64,000 nucleotides of DNA, from positions 23,123,855 to 23,187,854 of the forward strand of contig JAJLRJ010000005.1 of the NCBI GenBank assembly GCA_024195265.1. Reading direction: 5' to 3'. The position numbers and the translations under genes are program-made. The notes beneath the pieces are model-generated. The model was given only the letters and a program-made list of their open reading frames with translations. It was not told where the DNA came from and did not search any database. This document shows positions 33,080-45,190 of the stretch, in pieces (position 1 is the first letter of the stretch; each line of letters starts with the position of its first letter). The DNA comes from Dendrophyllia cribrosa. Lineage: Eukaryota > Cnidaria > Anthozoa > Scleractinia > Dendrophylliidae.

Positions 33080-35230
33080 CCTGTCTGTGGATTATTCACT
33101 TACTTTTTTCCTTTTAGGAGGATTTTCTTTCTTGTGTGCTTCCAACCAAGTCTGTTTGTTTGGATATATTTTCCTTCAACAGAAGGACAGAATGTTACCA
33201 GCCCCAATTTCCCAGTATATCTGCTATGCCCAAATCCACTGTATTTGGAAGTTTACAGTGCCGTTTACATGTGTTGAGTGTCGCTTTTCGAACATATGTT
33301 CGCTTTTCTTTTTCTTGCAAAGTTGACGCAGCTTCAGCTACCCTGTTCCACTCATTAAACAACATGGATTTAGGCACTGGTATCAGGGCAGGGCTGTTGT
33401 ACACAACAGGTCGTTGTTGCTGTGTCGGCAGGGCCTGGTATGTGAATACCTCGTTCACTTGGTGTATTCAGAACTTTATTGAACTGGAATGGGGGTGCTT
33501 GGCTCTCTGCTGGCTTTGGCATGAGGTTTCTGGCTGGGGGAAGAGGTTTGCTTGCTTCAATAGCTGCCAGTGTGGTCAGGGTGCATGTAAGTATTTTCTC
33601 CTCCATCGTCTTTTGGCTCTTATTCCACCTATGTATGCATAGAGACAATAGATGTAAAATATAATCATTTATGTAATGTGCAATTTTCTTAAATATTTTT
33701 TATTATAAGTAATACTTTAACAGCCTAATAGAATGTACCATGCGAGGAGAGTTGTTTGGCTGAACTCGTATGGCTAAATGTTGGTCTTCTGTATTATGCA
33801 GTCATGGTGTGTCATGATAGTTCTAATATGATGGTGCTAGTCCAAGATAATTTTCCACCTGGAGACACTTTTGCCTTGCCGCTTCTGTGACCAGCTGTAT
33901 GCTGCCTCTAGCTTTAAACAGATGGCCTCAACAAGTGGGCTGGCATCTACAGAATTAGCCAGTCGGAATTTCCTCCAACCATTGCTCAAGAGAGTTCAAC
34001 AATTAGGTAAATCAAATTCACAAGTGGCGCAAAAATAAACCATTATGCAACATTTTATGGTTAATGATACTATGCAATATACATAATAGATAATATGGTA
34101 ATAAAACTGATATAATATTGATTTTAAAACTAAAACTTTGATATAAGCCTTAAACTGACAAAAAGCGAGTTAAATTTTCAGTGATAAAATCTGAAAATTT
34201 AGTGACAGATACTGAATTACCTGTATCAGCCAATTAGACAATGTAAGAAGGCACACTTCGCTTAAGCTATGCTATAGCATGCTTTTATACTCTAACAAAG
34301 AAAATAAGATCTATGCTTGCTTTCATGGTGGAATGGTACACGTATAACACTGAATATCACTGGGTTTTATTATGGATATTTTAATTGATTTATATTGACT
34401 GAAACTAGTTTTAGAACCTTGTTATACATATGTATTGTGGCATAAAATGTTTCAAATTTTACCAATCTTAAATTGCATGAACAATGGACCTTGATCCAGT
34501 GCTTGGATCATATGGTGAATAGCATGTCTTCTCTGAAGAACAGAACATTGAGTGAATCTGCTGAGTATGAACATTAATTTTGTCAAAAACGGCATTAATT
34601 AGATAAGGTGTGCAATCCGGTACTCTTGTGCAGCATCTGCAGTGTTATGCCATTTTCTCGCTGGTAGTAGTTCTTTTAACAGCATCTTCAGCTGGGTCGG
34701 AAATGCCCTTTGTTTTCATCTCCTCTCCATTGAAACAGGTAAAATTATAACATTTATCATTTGTATCAAAAGTGTGGACACAGTCTTCGTTTTCCAGTCA
34801 TTTGTGCAAGTTGTAGCCTTGCTTATGTTAGTGACAGCAGTTTCCCAGAGCTGCAAAATAGGCATTTCCCGATGGACCATTGATACATCCTTAAACTGCC
34901 AAAAACAATCCATGCAACAATTAAACAGCAGGCCACCACCTACCTTCTCTTGGAGAATCTATTACAGTAGCCTGTGTTTTACTTTGGAGACATGCTACAT
35001 GTATTCCCTTTGAAACAGGTAAAATGAAAACATTTATCACATGACACATCATTCCAGATGTAGCCATGCTTTGCACCAAGAGTGTGGACACAGTCTTCGT
35101 TTTCCAGTCATTTGTGCAAGTTCTAGCCTTGCTAATATTAGTGGCAGTAGTTTCCCAGAGCTGCGAAGGAGGCAGCACCCGATGTACACTGTACCATTGA
35201 TACATCCTTAAACCGCCAAAAACAATCTAT
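33080..35230 (-). repeat. Duplicated block, copy 1
   Basis: Three parts match 41950-44120 in the same orientation: 33100-33670 (41960-42560), and two versions of a 200-bp segment at 34735-34920 and 35022-35230 that both match 43975-44110. On minus, open pieces include EWNRVAEAASTLQEKEKRTY, FNKVLNTPSE and WKTKTVSTLL. They read like exons of one multicopy gene family I cannot name. AT-rich sequence without motifs (33670-34640) separates the parts. Confidence 0.65.
34735..35230 (-). repeat. Tandem duplication of an exon-like segment
   Basis: AACAGGTAAAAT, then GTGTGGACACAGTCTTCG, TTTCCAGTCATTTGTGC and TTTCCCAGAGCTGC occur twice in order, about 290 bp apart. The minus translation of each contains TCTNDWKTKTVSTLL. 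The AACAGGTAAAAT / TTTCCAGTC context resembles splice sites on plus, but no plus-strand frame is convincing. Confidence 0.65.
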
Positions 35231-36135
35231 GTGACAGTAAAAAGCAGGGATCCATATTCATTTTTTTTTCAAAGTCGTCAGCTAGGCAAGTATGCCTTAT
35301 GATCTACCTTCCCAGGCAAAATTTGGGTTGCCCAAACAAAAGTGCAGAATTATAGAAAGGACAGTGATAAAATTATGTGTAACTTGAAGATTTATTTCCT
35401 TCATGTAATACACATTCTTGACATATTTGATTGTCACTCGAAATGACATCACTATAGTTACTAATAAGGGGTTTTAACCAAACTGAAAAATCTTCTTTGC
35501 AGGGCTGTCAATAAGATTGAAAGTAGGCGGAGATATTTTGAAAGTAGACGGCTATGGGGGCCGGAGGCCCCCCCACAGGCGAGGGGTCTGGGGGCCGCCG
35601 AGGCCCCCAGTGGGGTACAGGGGCAGAGCCCCGTTGGGGGTCCAGGGGGCGAAGCCCCCGGAAGCAAAATGAGTTTAACGTTTTGACATTGCCAAAAATT
35701 GCCTTTCCTCAGGGAAATTCTAACAAGTCTCACTTCTTGAAAAGAACAGTACTGTTAATGATTAGTCAGTTGAGATGGCTGATAAAAAAAAATAGTAGGC
35801 CCACCCCACCCCATCCCACCCCACTTGCCGAGAAAATTTTGAAATCTAGAGTCTCGCAAATGCCATTTCCATCATTTTCAAGAGGTATTTCTCACCAGAA
35901 AGACAATCACAATTGAGAGCAAAAAACGTTTATTAAGTCTAAATTTGTAGTGAGCTTTTCCTGCGCCTGCTAGGGTTACAGAAGCCCAAATACCATTTTA
36001 AGCCTTTTCCTGGAATTTGTAGAACACAGTATAAAGGAGAGAGATTTTTATTTAGTTCTCTGACATTTGAGGACGAGCTAGGGAATCTCAGTGAAAACTA
36101 CCTCATAGAATGAGAAATTGCAGTTCTGTTAAGTA

Positions 36136-39100
36136 TTAGAAGTCATCCTCCGATTCTGAGCCAAAGGCTGAATCAATGTCTGAACTGCATTCGGTCAGGT
36201 TAAAAATGTGATAAACATCCTCCATGTTCTGCTCCTCAGCCATTTCCTCCTCGGTATGCAATTCCACTTCCTCATCTTCCACTGTGTCCTCAGAATCTAA
36301 CGGGTGCTCCAGTTCCATACTCTCCAGTGGTTTATCTTGAGTGGATGTTCCAACTTCTGGTTGCGGAATTTGGCAGTTTTGAATGTCTGCTTGGCAACCC
36401 ACATCACAGCTTTTTGGCATTGCTGTCTGTAGACTCCGTTTGACCTTTCTTCTTTCTTTTGTGGTTTGCCACTTTTTCACAGCCATTTTAATGACATGGT
36501 TTGCCTCAGGAGTGTGCAAATCAGGACCATTTATGCTGATATGCATCAATGAATTGAGCATTCTGTTTTCCAGAGAGCCCCTAAGTCTCGTCTTTATTCT
36601 TTTCACGGTACTTGCACCCCGCTCTGGCCATGCATTACTTACAGGCATGGAAAGGGCTACTTCTGCAATCTGTACAATGGCTGGCATGAGTTTTGTGTAA
36701 GCTGAGTTACCAAGGAGAGTTGATAAACAAATTTCTGTTGAACTTGCATTCTTTGCATTTGATGCGAAGGTCTGCATGTGGTACTTAAGCAGGCAAAACT
36801 CTGCCGTTACCTGGTCAAACATCTTCTTGTTGGATGGGAAAAAATGTTGTGCGAGTGTCTTTACCTCTGCCAGTCCATAATCGGCCCATTTTTCTGACTC
36901 TTTTGAAGGAAGCTCCATGGGATTGAATATCTTGAATGCAGAGACAACAGACATTGCATCAGAATCGAATCTGTTGTGAATATTTTCCACCAGTTTGGTC
37001 ACATACTTGACTTGCATTGTGCTTGCTCTTTCAAGAACTCTTTCAGTAATTGAAATGTCCGATGACAAGAAATGAAATCTTCCACCCTCTCCAAAATCAG
37101 ACTTGAGGCGAGACAAGGCTTTGTTTTGTTCAGGAATAGCTTGCAGACTGGCTACTGTGATTTCAATGCTGGGCTGAATTTGGCTGAAGTTTATGCTACC
37201 TTGTTGAAAGGTTCTTGATAATAGTGATAGCACAGGTAGAACATCTGTAAGTATGTACAGGGCTGCTATCCAGTCTGGAGACTTCAACTTCTTTAACAGT
37301 CCATCTGCTGTAGCATCATCTGCCAGTTCACTCAAACACAAAAGTATGGAGTCAAGATCTTCATGAGCAGCTTTTACGGCCTTGTCGAAAGACAACCATC
37401 GCGTCTTACATGCCTTTTGGAGACGCTTTGTAACCTTCTTCCTACCATCCGTGCTCAGGTGAACTTGCTTCTGCTTTTCTTGAACCTTAGTGTACACAGA
37501 AAGACGCTTTGGGGAGTTGTCAAAATACTTCCATAGTTGTCGCAAGTTTGTTTCCACTCTTCCAACCTGAGCAATGTCTGCCACAGAGTGTGTGCAGGCA
37601 AGTGCAAGCCTGTGGCAAACACAGTGTATGTTAAGCAGCGTTGGACAATGCTTATCTCGCAGCTTGGCAGCAAGGCCGCCTGTTTTGCCCATCATTACTG
37701 ACGCACCATCACTTGCAAGGGAAGCAATTTTTGACATCTCGATGCCCAGCTGTTGAAAACGTTGCTCAAGAACTGCAAGCATGGTAGCTGCATTAGCACT
37801 TGTTGATTCGGCCAGAAGATTGTCAATAGTAAGAAATCTGACATTGACTTTCCCGCTGTGAACATACTGAACAAATGTCAACATTTGCTGAAGTGTTGCT
37901 ATATCTGTAACATCATCGCATAATAATCCAACACAGCCAGAGTCTGATATTTGGTCAATTATTTGGTCAAGGACTGCCTCTCCAATGGTGCAAAAAATTT
38001 CATGGAGAGACCCTTTGGATCTATGTCCAAAAGTTCCAATCTCTCTTGCCCCCAAGACTTCTAATAGTTTAAGAAGTGGCAATACTTTGCTGTTTGCCAT
38101 TTCCTCTTTTGCTACGAAGTAGAAGGCGGTAAATGCTTTTACTAGCCCTTCCTCACCATAAAGCCTTCCTTCATCTAGTTGCATTTGAAAGAATGAGGTT
38201 CTTTGCAGCATCTCCCTGTAAATTGCATCTTGGTGTTGTTGCTTTCTCTTTCCAGGGTGACTGTGAGAGGATAAGGGTGTGCAAACATGTTCCTTTAATG
38301 TGGCAGGCCTATACCGGGTTGCTGGGGTTTTGTTAAACACAGCAGACTTGTTTTGTGGATTCTGACAATCATGTTTTCTACACAGTAAACAAAACATGCC
38401 TTTCCCCTCAACAAATGCCAACCACCATATCTTTGTCTCTGGGCAGAAGGCAAGTTCCTTCTTGTGTAACCACTCATGTTTGAAATTGCCACAGTCTTTG
38501 GAACAATTAGAGCATATGTCATTGTGGTGAACTTTTTCACCAGGAAACATGCTTTCCACAAGCTCTCTTTGCTTTTCAATTTTTTCTTGTCCAGAGTCTG
38601 ATGGAGTATCACCCTTTTTAGCAGATGCAGCAACTGCATAGCTAGACTTAACTTGCGTCACAAAAACTGGTGATGGTGTAGTTTTATCTACTTGGATTGA
38701 GTTTGATGAACTGGTTTCAAAACTGCATGCCTGTGGATTGCTTGGTAGCTCATCTTGTACAATAGATTCAGGGACTGTGCGAGGGTCCGTTTCTAAAAAT
38801 TAAAGGAAAGGCAATTAAATTGTACGATTGTGCTGTAGGGATATGATTTGCACAACAAAAAAATTCATTGCCAATATTTCTATTTTGATTTTGTGCTAAT
38901 TTTGTCAATACAGTAGGACCCCGATATCTTATGTATTAGCGAGTTTTAAAAAAAAATTAGGAATGGCGATGAAGTGATCAGAGCACCGTGGGAAATGAAA
39001 ACTAATGTCACGCCACCGCAAGCGGTTCTGATATTGTGACTTCGGTTACCGACGTACAGTACCAGACAGAAGTAACCTAACAGGAGAACGCGTTCCATTT

Positions 39101-40123
39101 GCGTTCCCTAAGCGTTCCATTTGCGTTCTCTAAGCGTTCCCTTAGCGTTCCCTAAGCGTTCCATTTGCGTTCCAGCTAGAACGCGTTCTGATCTACACTA
39201 CGACGGTGTTCAATCTAGAGTCTGGAACGGCTTTGGTGCCGTCTGAAATATGCGAGACAAAAATATAACGCATCGTAAATTTGCACCATCTCGGAAAAAA
39301 TGTAAGTGAAGAAGTCTGAAGAAGACAATATAAATAATTTTCTGTTCAGACCAACAGCAAGTCTTTTTTTGTCATGCTTCAACAAACCACAAACAGGACA
39401 AAGTATTTAGTAAAAAACTTGTCATCCGACTTTATTGACGATGACCGAAATGTGAAAACACGAGCTTTCTCATCGGCGATTGAACTTGCTCGCAAATCAC
39501 TGATCATCTGAACATTGTTGTTGTTTTTAAAGGCTCTAAAATGTGATAAATAAAATATAAATGGCTGGAGCATTCGTTTAATATTGTCCTGCAAAGGAAT
39601 TCTTTTAATTTTCCTGCAACAGTTTTACCGAAAAAGTTTGTTGCGTGCATTTATGTCATTTGATAATTAGTCCGTTTACCAGTGCACTGGAAATTCTTGA
39701 ATGAAAATCGTATTTTTAGTGTTGGGTCAGCGTTGAATATAACTTTCAATTGCATGTAACCAGAATGAGAGTGATCTCAGCCTTTATAGGATCTTAACGA
39801 TGTGTTAAATTATTTGTTTTATTTGTAATTCAGGCCGATGAATGAAATGTTTTTATGCAAATTTGTGTGAAATGTAATTTGATCACGCATGTTTTGTAAG
39901 CGCTTGAATGTAAAAAAAAATCTGTACTGTTGCAGTCATTGAATGAAAAATGCAATTTCATGAATGAAACCTTCTTTCGCTTGAATGAAAAAATGTACTT
40001 AATAAAACTCTAATCAGCTTAAAATGTTAAATCAGTTGAAAATGTTAAGCACTTACCTTTTGGCGTCTTAGAAACAACGGTGAAAAAATTATCCAGCAAA
40101 CCTTGTCTTCTCTTCGCAGCCAT
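36136..40123 (-). CDS. hAT transposase, two exons, about 907 residues
   Basis: Exon 1 (40123-40057) starts ATG GCT GCG and ends at AAAG|GTAAGT. Exon 2 begins at 38792 after TTTTTAG and runs without a stop to 36136. Phases agree (one base, then two). The N-terminus is KRRQGLLDNFF, a match to the PCNA-binding PIP consensus. Next come a Cys/His region (CSNCSKDCGNFKH, CLLCRKHDC), then the RNase H-like core with LLCDDVTDIA (first Asp), SLASDGASVMMG (second Asp), and HCVCHRLALACTHS (hAT C-x2-H). The C-terminal hAT segment has SNAWPERGASTVKRIKTRL (third acid), and an acidic tail. Related to ZNF862/KIAA1586-like hAT proteins. No lesion seen, so it may encode active protein. The intron is about 1.26 kb. 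Confidence 0.85.
39086..39185. repeat. GCGTTCC minisatellite in hAT intron
   Basis: About nine copies of an 11-base unit GCGTTCCATTT / GCGTTCCCTAA alternate here within the transposase intron. Confidence 0.8.
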
Positions 40124-40798
40124 ATTATAAACACATGTGGCTTTTCAGTCACGTGCAATGTCACACTGAAATGTTATGTAACAGCAGAGAGGAGTCCTGG
40201 TAACTACTCAGTACGCAGCGCGGACTTTGTGATTGAGAAACCTACTTTGTCATTACTTTTCTTGGAAGAAAAGCCTGCAATTCGGAAATAAGATACTTTA
40301 CTTTTCACATTTCTACCAAGGAAATGAATATGCTGGTCAGACTTGTTCGGTATCTAAACTTTTGGTGTCATTTCGTGAGTGAAGTAGCCGGCGATTTTCG
40401 TCAGAGTAGCCGGCGATAATCGCCGGCTGCCGGCTACTAATGACAGCCCTGTCTTTGGTTCTGCTTTGGCTACCACAATTGTAGTTGCCCTCACATGATT
40501 TTTGGAGGTCTCGTGAATCCTTTCCCTTTTCACCTCTTGTCATTAAATAAGTAAAGTCGCACCAAAATAAGAAGACTTCTCTGTTGATGATGCCAATTCC
40601 CACACCTTCATCTTCTCCTCTTTCATTAATAATTGTGAACACCATTTCAGAGTTAATTATTTCTTCATCTTAAAAAAATGTCTGATCACATCTGCACAAA
40701 CACAACAACGATGGATTTCAAGTGCATGTTATCGTGATGCTGCATTTTCATCTATATCTCTTGCCATGTCTGCATCTTGAAAGGTACCTGGTATTGAA

Positions 40799-41480
40799 TT
40801 AATTAATTGATTGTGAAATCATTGTTACTTGGTGAAACAGGATGTCTAACCACATTGTCATATGACTTGCTTTTGCACAAGAATCAAAGTTAACAGTATT
40901 GTCATGTGTTGGTGGAAACAAGTTGCTATTTTGATAATGAGCCATACAAAGATCTCTAACTTCATCTAAAGAAGGTTGCTGAATATTGGAGGATAGATAT
41001 AGAGGATAGTTCTGAATTTCTGTGGTAGCGTTAGCTCCTGAGTCCGCCGATATACTGTCCTCATACTCAAGCTTTTGCTCACAGTGGATGCAGGTCTGTC
41101 CCCTTCTCAAATGTACAGCTACATACTTTCCATACTTCTCTGCCAACATCTTTTGTGGAATGTGTTGCAGTTGATGCTGTGGCACAATGAGCTGTTGGAG
41201 CACTCTCTAATTTCATGGGCTGAATATCCTGACTATCCTCAAATTTGTCATTAGAGAGGTGTCTGGGTTGTGTTCGAAGATAAAAGTAGGTCGATGACGG
41301 ATAGAGACCATTTGAATTCAGGAAGTCTTCCACTGTTCCAACTCCTCCCTCAGAAATCAAAAATAGCAACTCCTGTGGTATCGCAAATCCACCTGTTCAT
41401 TTTGTCCAGATGGCGCGCAAAGACACTCTTTCCCCCGGTAAAAACAACTCAGAAGCCATATCTATGAGCTCCTCAAGGCT
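40799..41480 (-). pseudogene. Upstream exons of the HECT-like gene family
   Basis: The minus strand, across at least two frames, reads RCIAYTDVDPLSLEELIDMASELF, then MNRWICDTTGVAIFDF, then VGTVEDFLNSNGLYPSSTYFYLRT and, after a frame change, EKYGKYVAVHLRRGQTCIHCEQ. In multicopy HECT-like proteins of cnidarians a similar segment precedes the HECT start seen at 40672. It is in the same orientation, just upstream. The frame changes may be introns or lesions; I cannot place splice sites confidently. Confidence 0.4.
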
Positions 41481-41949
41481 CAGAGGGTCAACATCGGTAT
41501 ATGCAATGCAGCGATTTCCACCTCCGTTTTTTGTCGAATAGGAACAAAGACCCTTTCAGACAGCTCATAGAGTTACCATGTCACCTGTATAGTGTGTTCT
41601 TTAACCACGTTCCCCTTTTACTAGAGCTTTCCTTACTGCCACTATTCCTGATTTGGTTTAGCAACCCTGACAAATGGCCTACTGCTCGTGATGAAAACTA
41701 ACTTAGTGATGATCCAGCCATACCTAATTCGTTTCCACTTCTTCCCTGATCATCTTGATATGTAGAAGACAGTTTCTGGAGGACTAGAACTTGAACGTCT
41801 CAGTTCCTCTCGAACAGTCTGCCTGATGATTAAATCCATTTAATCGCAAGGAAATACAAAATGGCTGCCGTGAGTCAACATGTGTCACAGTAGCAAGAGA
41901 GGTCTGGTAATTACACCGAGAGATAAATGTGTAAAAACACCTGACTCCT

Positions 41950-44120
41950 GTTTGTGGGTAATTCACTCATTTTTCTTTTTAGGGGATTTTCTTTCTTGCG
42001 TGTTTCCAACCAAATCTCTTTGTTTGGATATTTTTTTTCCTTTAACAGATGGACAAAACATTACCACCCCCAAGTCCCCAGTTTATATCTGCCATGCCCA
42101 TAATCCACCGTTTTTGGAAGTTTACAGTGTTTACATGTGTTGGATGTCACTTTTCGAACATGTGTTCACATTTCTTTTTCTTACGAAGTTGAGGCTGCTT
42201 CGGCTGCCCTCTTCCGCTTGTTGTACAACACAGATCAAGGAACTGGTATTGGGGCGGGGCTGTTGTACACAACAGGTTATTGTTGCTGCGTCTCAACAGG
42301 CTGTGGTACGACATTGTTCATTTGGTGTATTCTGAACTATATTGAACTGGAATGGGGAAGCTTGGCTCTCTGCTGGCTTTGGCATGAGGTTTCTGGCTGG
42401 GGGAAGAGGTTTGCTTACTTCCATGGCTGCCCGTGTGGTCAGGGTCTGTGTAAGTATTTTCTCCTCCATAGCCTTTTGGCTCTTATTCCACCTATGTATA
42501 CATGGAGATGTAAACTAACGTTAATGTGCAATTTTCTTAAGTAATACTTAAACAGCCTAATAGAATGTACCATGCATCATTTTGCCCAATTTGTTAACAA
42601 CAAGCGGCTTGTTCTCGTACCAGACGATGTCATTGGTTGTCACTCTTTGTTTTGGATGTTGGAGGAACCCTTTGCGGGATGGATTAAATTTAGACTCATA
42701 CAGTTTCAGGCGGGCAAAAGCGTTATCGTCTGCTCCAGTGCTGTACAGTCTTGTTTCCCGTTCAGCCAAGGGCTTGCTGGTTTGTCCACCCGGATGGTGT
42801 TTGGTGGCTTCATTGTGTGTCATGACTCTGACTTGCGACCATTGGCATCTTTCATAAACTCAAAACTGTTGTGGCAAAGGTCTCACTGGCCCTCTCTTCC
42901 ATGCCTGCACCAGTACAAAAAAACGTAGAACCAGGTTCCTCTAAGCAATCCAACAGCATTTGTGGAACTAAGGAACCGGCTGGCTTGTATTTTTGCAAGG
43001 TCAGAAGGTAGAAAAACTGGATGATTCCTGACTCTGGATGAGTAAATGAAAAAAAAATTGTTTAGAAATTTCCAGTGTTCTCTTGTCTCCTAATTTAAAC
43101 TCCTAAAGCAAATGTATTACTAAAGTGATTGTATTTCTGTTCGAAACTATCAAAATTAGTGTAAAATTAAATTAACGAAATTATTCATAAAAACTACTAT
43201 AACACATGTTACACAATGTCCAGGTTCCTAACAAGACAGCCACTGGGTCGACTGTCTGGATTGATTGCCTTTTGGGGTTCAGAGCACTAATTAAGGCCAG
43301 TGACTCTTCATTACTTTTTATATTTGAAAAGTGAAGTTGTCCTCAGTTTTACCCATGCCAGAGTTTAACAGGGCCGTAAAATCAAACTTGTTAGCCCATA
43401 TTTGTTTCTTAATTTTAGCTGATACCCTATGAGGTAAAGGTGTAGCTGCTGATAGGAATAAGTTCTTATGTGTGTCTTCACCTGGTGTCTGCAACAATTT
43501 GCCTGTGATGTGCTGGACTACTTCTTGTACTGAGTTATGGACCATGTTGCTTGCGGCATGCAGTGATGCAGCCCCCCCCCCCCCCCCCCCCCCCCCCACC
43601 CCCAGTAGTTCCTGGAGTCTCTCCCACAGAAGGTGTGGCAATATGGTCAGACTGGTCTCACAGGGTCGGGTACAAACTGTATTTCTGCATTTCCAGTCAT
43701 TGATAATTGTGAACTCCCCACGTCGTGCCGCTGAAATGGTATTGCTAATTGTCGTCAAAACCTCTGGAGAAAGGAGCCCAGGTGTTGTAGAATGGCTCGC
43801 CTGTTCCAGCTGCAGTGCCAAGGAATGTGGGTTAGGAGTGTTGGATACCAAGGTGCCAGGTGGGTTCGATGCTGAGGGAGCCACCACTGAGCCACCTTCT
43901 TTTGGAGACTCTTATTACTGTAGCCTGTGTTTCACTTTGGAGGCATGCTAGTTAGAAAAACAACCGTACGTTTGAAACAGGTAAAATTATAACATTTATC
44001 ACACAACACATTCCAGGTGTAGCCATGCTTGGCACCAAAAGTGTGAACATAGTCTTTGTTTTCCAGTCATTTGTGCGAGTTCTGACCTCGCTAATATTAG
44101 TGGCAGTAGTTTCCTAGACC
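41950..44120 (-). repeat. Duplicated block, copy 2
   Basis: Matches copy 1 (33080-35230) in segments: 41960-42560, and 43905-44110 with the WKTKTMFTLL piece. An additional 750-bp stretch with a Gag-like frame (43318-43887) and a minus frame with VLQHPKQRVTTNDIVWYENKP lies inside this copy. The HECT-like gene and the hAT sit between the two copies. Confidence 0.6.
43318..43887 (-). pseudogene. Gag-like fragment of a tyrosine-recombinase retroelement
   Basis: A 189-codon open frame: a low-complexity N-terminal part (SNTPNPHSLALQLEQ, LLSPEVLTTISNTIS), a polyglycine from a C-run at 43573-43597, and a C-terminal VSAKIKKQIWANKFDFTALL. The last segment resembles the LVSPKLKEKIW...DFNLL type motif of Gag-like proteins preceding RT in Ngaro/DIRS-like elements. 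No RT follows it. Function not certain. Confidence 0.45.
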
Positions 44121-44122
44121 AG

Positions 44123-45190
44123 CTAGCAGCACTGTTGCTCAGACGCCCATATGGCGAACAGCATCTCTTTTCTCAATTTCCTTCCCAGTGTGCAAACTTC
44201 ACTTAAAAGTAATTTGCTGGAGCCATCCAGAGATTGGAAGGTGACAACATCATTAACATCAAAATGAGACCTCTCAAATCCCATAGACTCTGCAGTTGTG
44301 GGTAAGAGTAGTAGCTGCTGTTCTAACTTGAAAGGATCCAAATCTTTCACCATACTTGTTGACCACTTGAGTAAACTCATCATCTCATGCTTCACCAGTA
44401 AACAGCATCCGCAGTAAAGCATCCTTCAGTATTGCCGCTACTTGATCTGCAGTTGTCCTTTCCAAGGGGTACATTCCGATGAAATCTTTGTGTATCCGAA
44501 AACATTCGTCAACCCAGAGTTTGTAAATCACCAACTGTTCCTTGTTTAATACATCTGCTGTTTCATCAGCCATAATTGTAAAGAATGTTGCATTCTGAAT
44601 GTTTTCTGCTATTTTCCGCAACATGCCTAGAGCCAGTGCTTCGAGCATCTCATTTTGAATAACTGGAGATGTGTATTTGTCATCTTTTGCTGCAGCCACT
44701 CTAGAATTTCTGGATTTTCTTGAGAACACAACTTCAGCAACTGATGAAAATTGGAATTTTCTTCTGTCATTGTTTCAGCATTCCAATCCCTCTTAATGGC
44801 AAGGCCTGTCGAGCTAAATACCGTATATTGGAAAGGATTGTCAGCAAAATCTTCCTATTCCTGCTTTTCTCTAATGCATGCTTGTCAGATAGCAACTCCC
44901 CGATATCACCAAGTGCTGTTGCAGGTGCAGTAACAAATCTTTCCACTGCTTCCAAATGTGAATGTGACATTTTGTGCTTTTGAAATTCTCGCTTCTTATC
45001 AGTTGCATTTTTGCATTTGCTAAAGCCATCCAATGTAAATGTTGGATCAGCGTTTGCAGAGGCCAGCATGTTGTTTTGAAGTGCTTTTAAGCAGATATGA
45101 CAAAACGCCGCATCTCTTCTCTGGTCCTAGTGTAACCACTTGAATCGCCCAAACCACGCAGGTTGAAATGACCTTCTTTGGATCATTACT
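44123..45190 (-). pseudogene. ZMYM1/TTF-type hAT transposase, internally deleted
   Basis: Across frames: a TTF-type finger start (CHICLKALQNN), FTLDGFSKCKNATDKK, SHLEAVERF, then VIQNEMLEALALGMLRKIAENI and FTIMADETADVLNKEQLVIY (catalytic Asp in ADETAD, DUF4371 type). The frame then jumps directly to C-terminal sequence (SLLKWSTSMVKDLDPFK, ESMGFERSHFDV) with most of the core and dimerisation part missing. Frameshifts at about 44750 and 44400. Distinct from the intact hAT at 35500-40451. Confidence 0.7.

Larger units (their letters stand above)
35500..40451 (-). mobile_element. hAT-type DNA transposon, near complete
   Basis: The ends are CAGGGCTGTCA (35500-35510) and its complement (40441-40451), an 11-bp terminal inverted repeat. 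Both are directly flanked by TCTTTG (35494-35499, 40452-40457), a 6-bp target duplication. Subterminal regions hold GC-rich short inverted motifs (GGGGGCC-type on the left, GCCGGCGAT-type on the right). It contains one two-exon transposase gene. A 6-bp duplication is short for hAT, where 8 bp is usual; related subgroups with 5-6 bp are known. Confidence 0.85.
35373..40672 (-). pseudogene. HECT-like gene exon split by the hAT insertion
   Basis: Right part (40672-40452) encodes EEIINSEMVFTIINERGEDEGVGIGIINREVFLFW, the pattern that opens HECT-type domains (strand, then xxGxxREVF). Left part is 35499-35373. When the hAT and one copy of TCTTTG are ignored, the frame runs on from CGSQSRTK into DFSVWLKPLISNY and about 40 codons to a stop at 35373-35375. 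I infer that the transposon landed in an exon of an older HECT-like gene. No catalytic Cys region is visible. The family label is by pattern memory and is moderate at best. Confidence 0.5.

Noticed and set aside
33136..33642. 168-residue plus-strand frame
   Set aside because: Opposite strand of the duplicated block; the minus reading has the conserved-looking segments.
35554..35916. 120-residue plus frame rich in Gly/Pro/Arg
   Set aside because: Produced by the GC-rich subterminal repeats of the hAT element.
42572..42928. Plus-strand frame with hydrophobic segments
   Set aside because: Opposite to the minus frame with VLQHPKQRVTTNDIVWY, which better resembles coding sequence.
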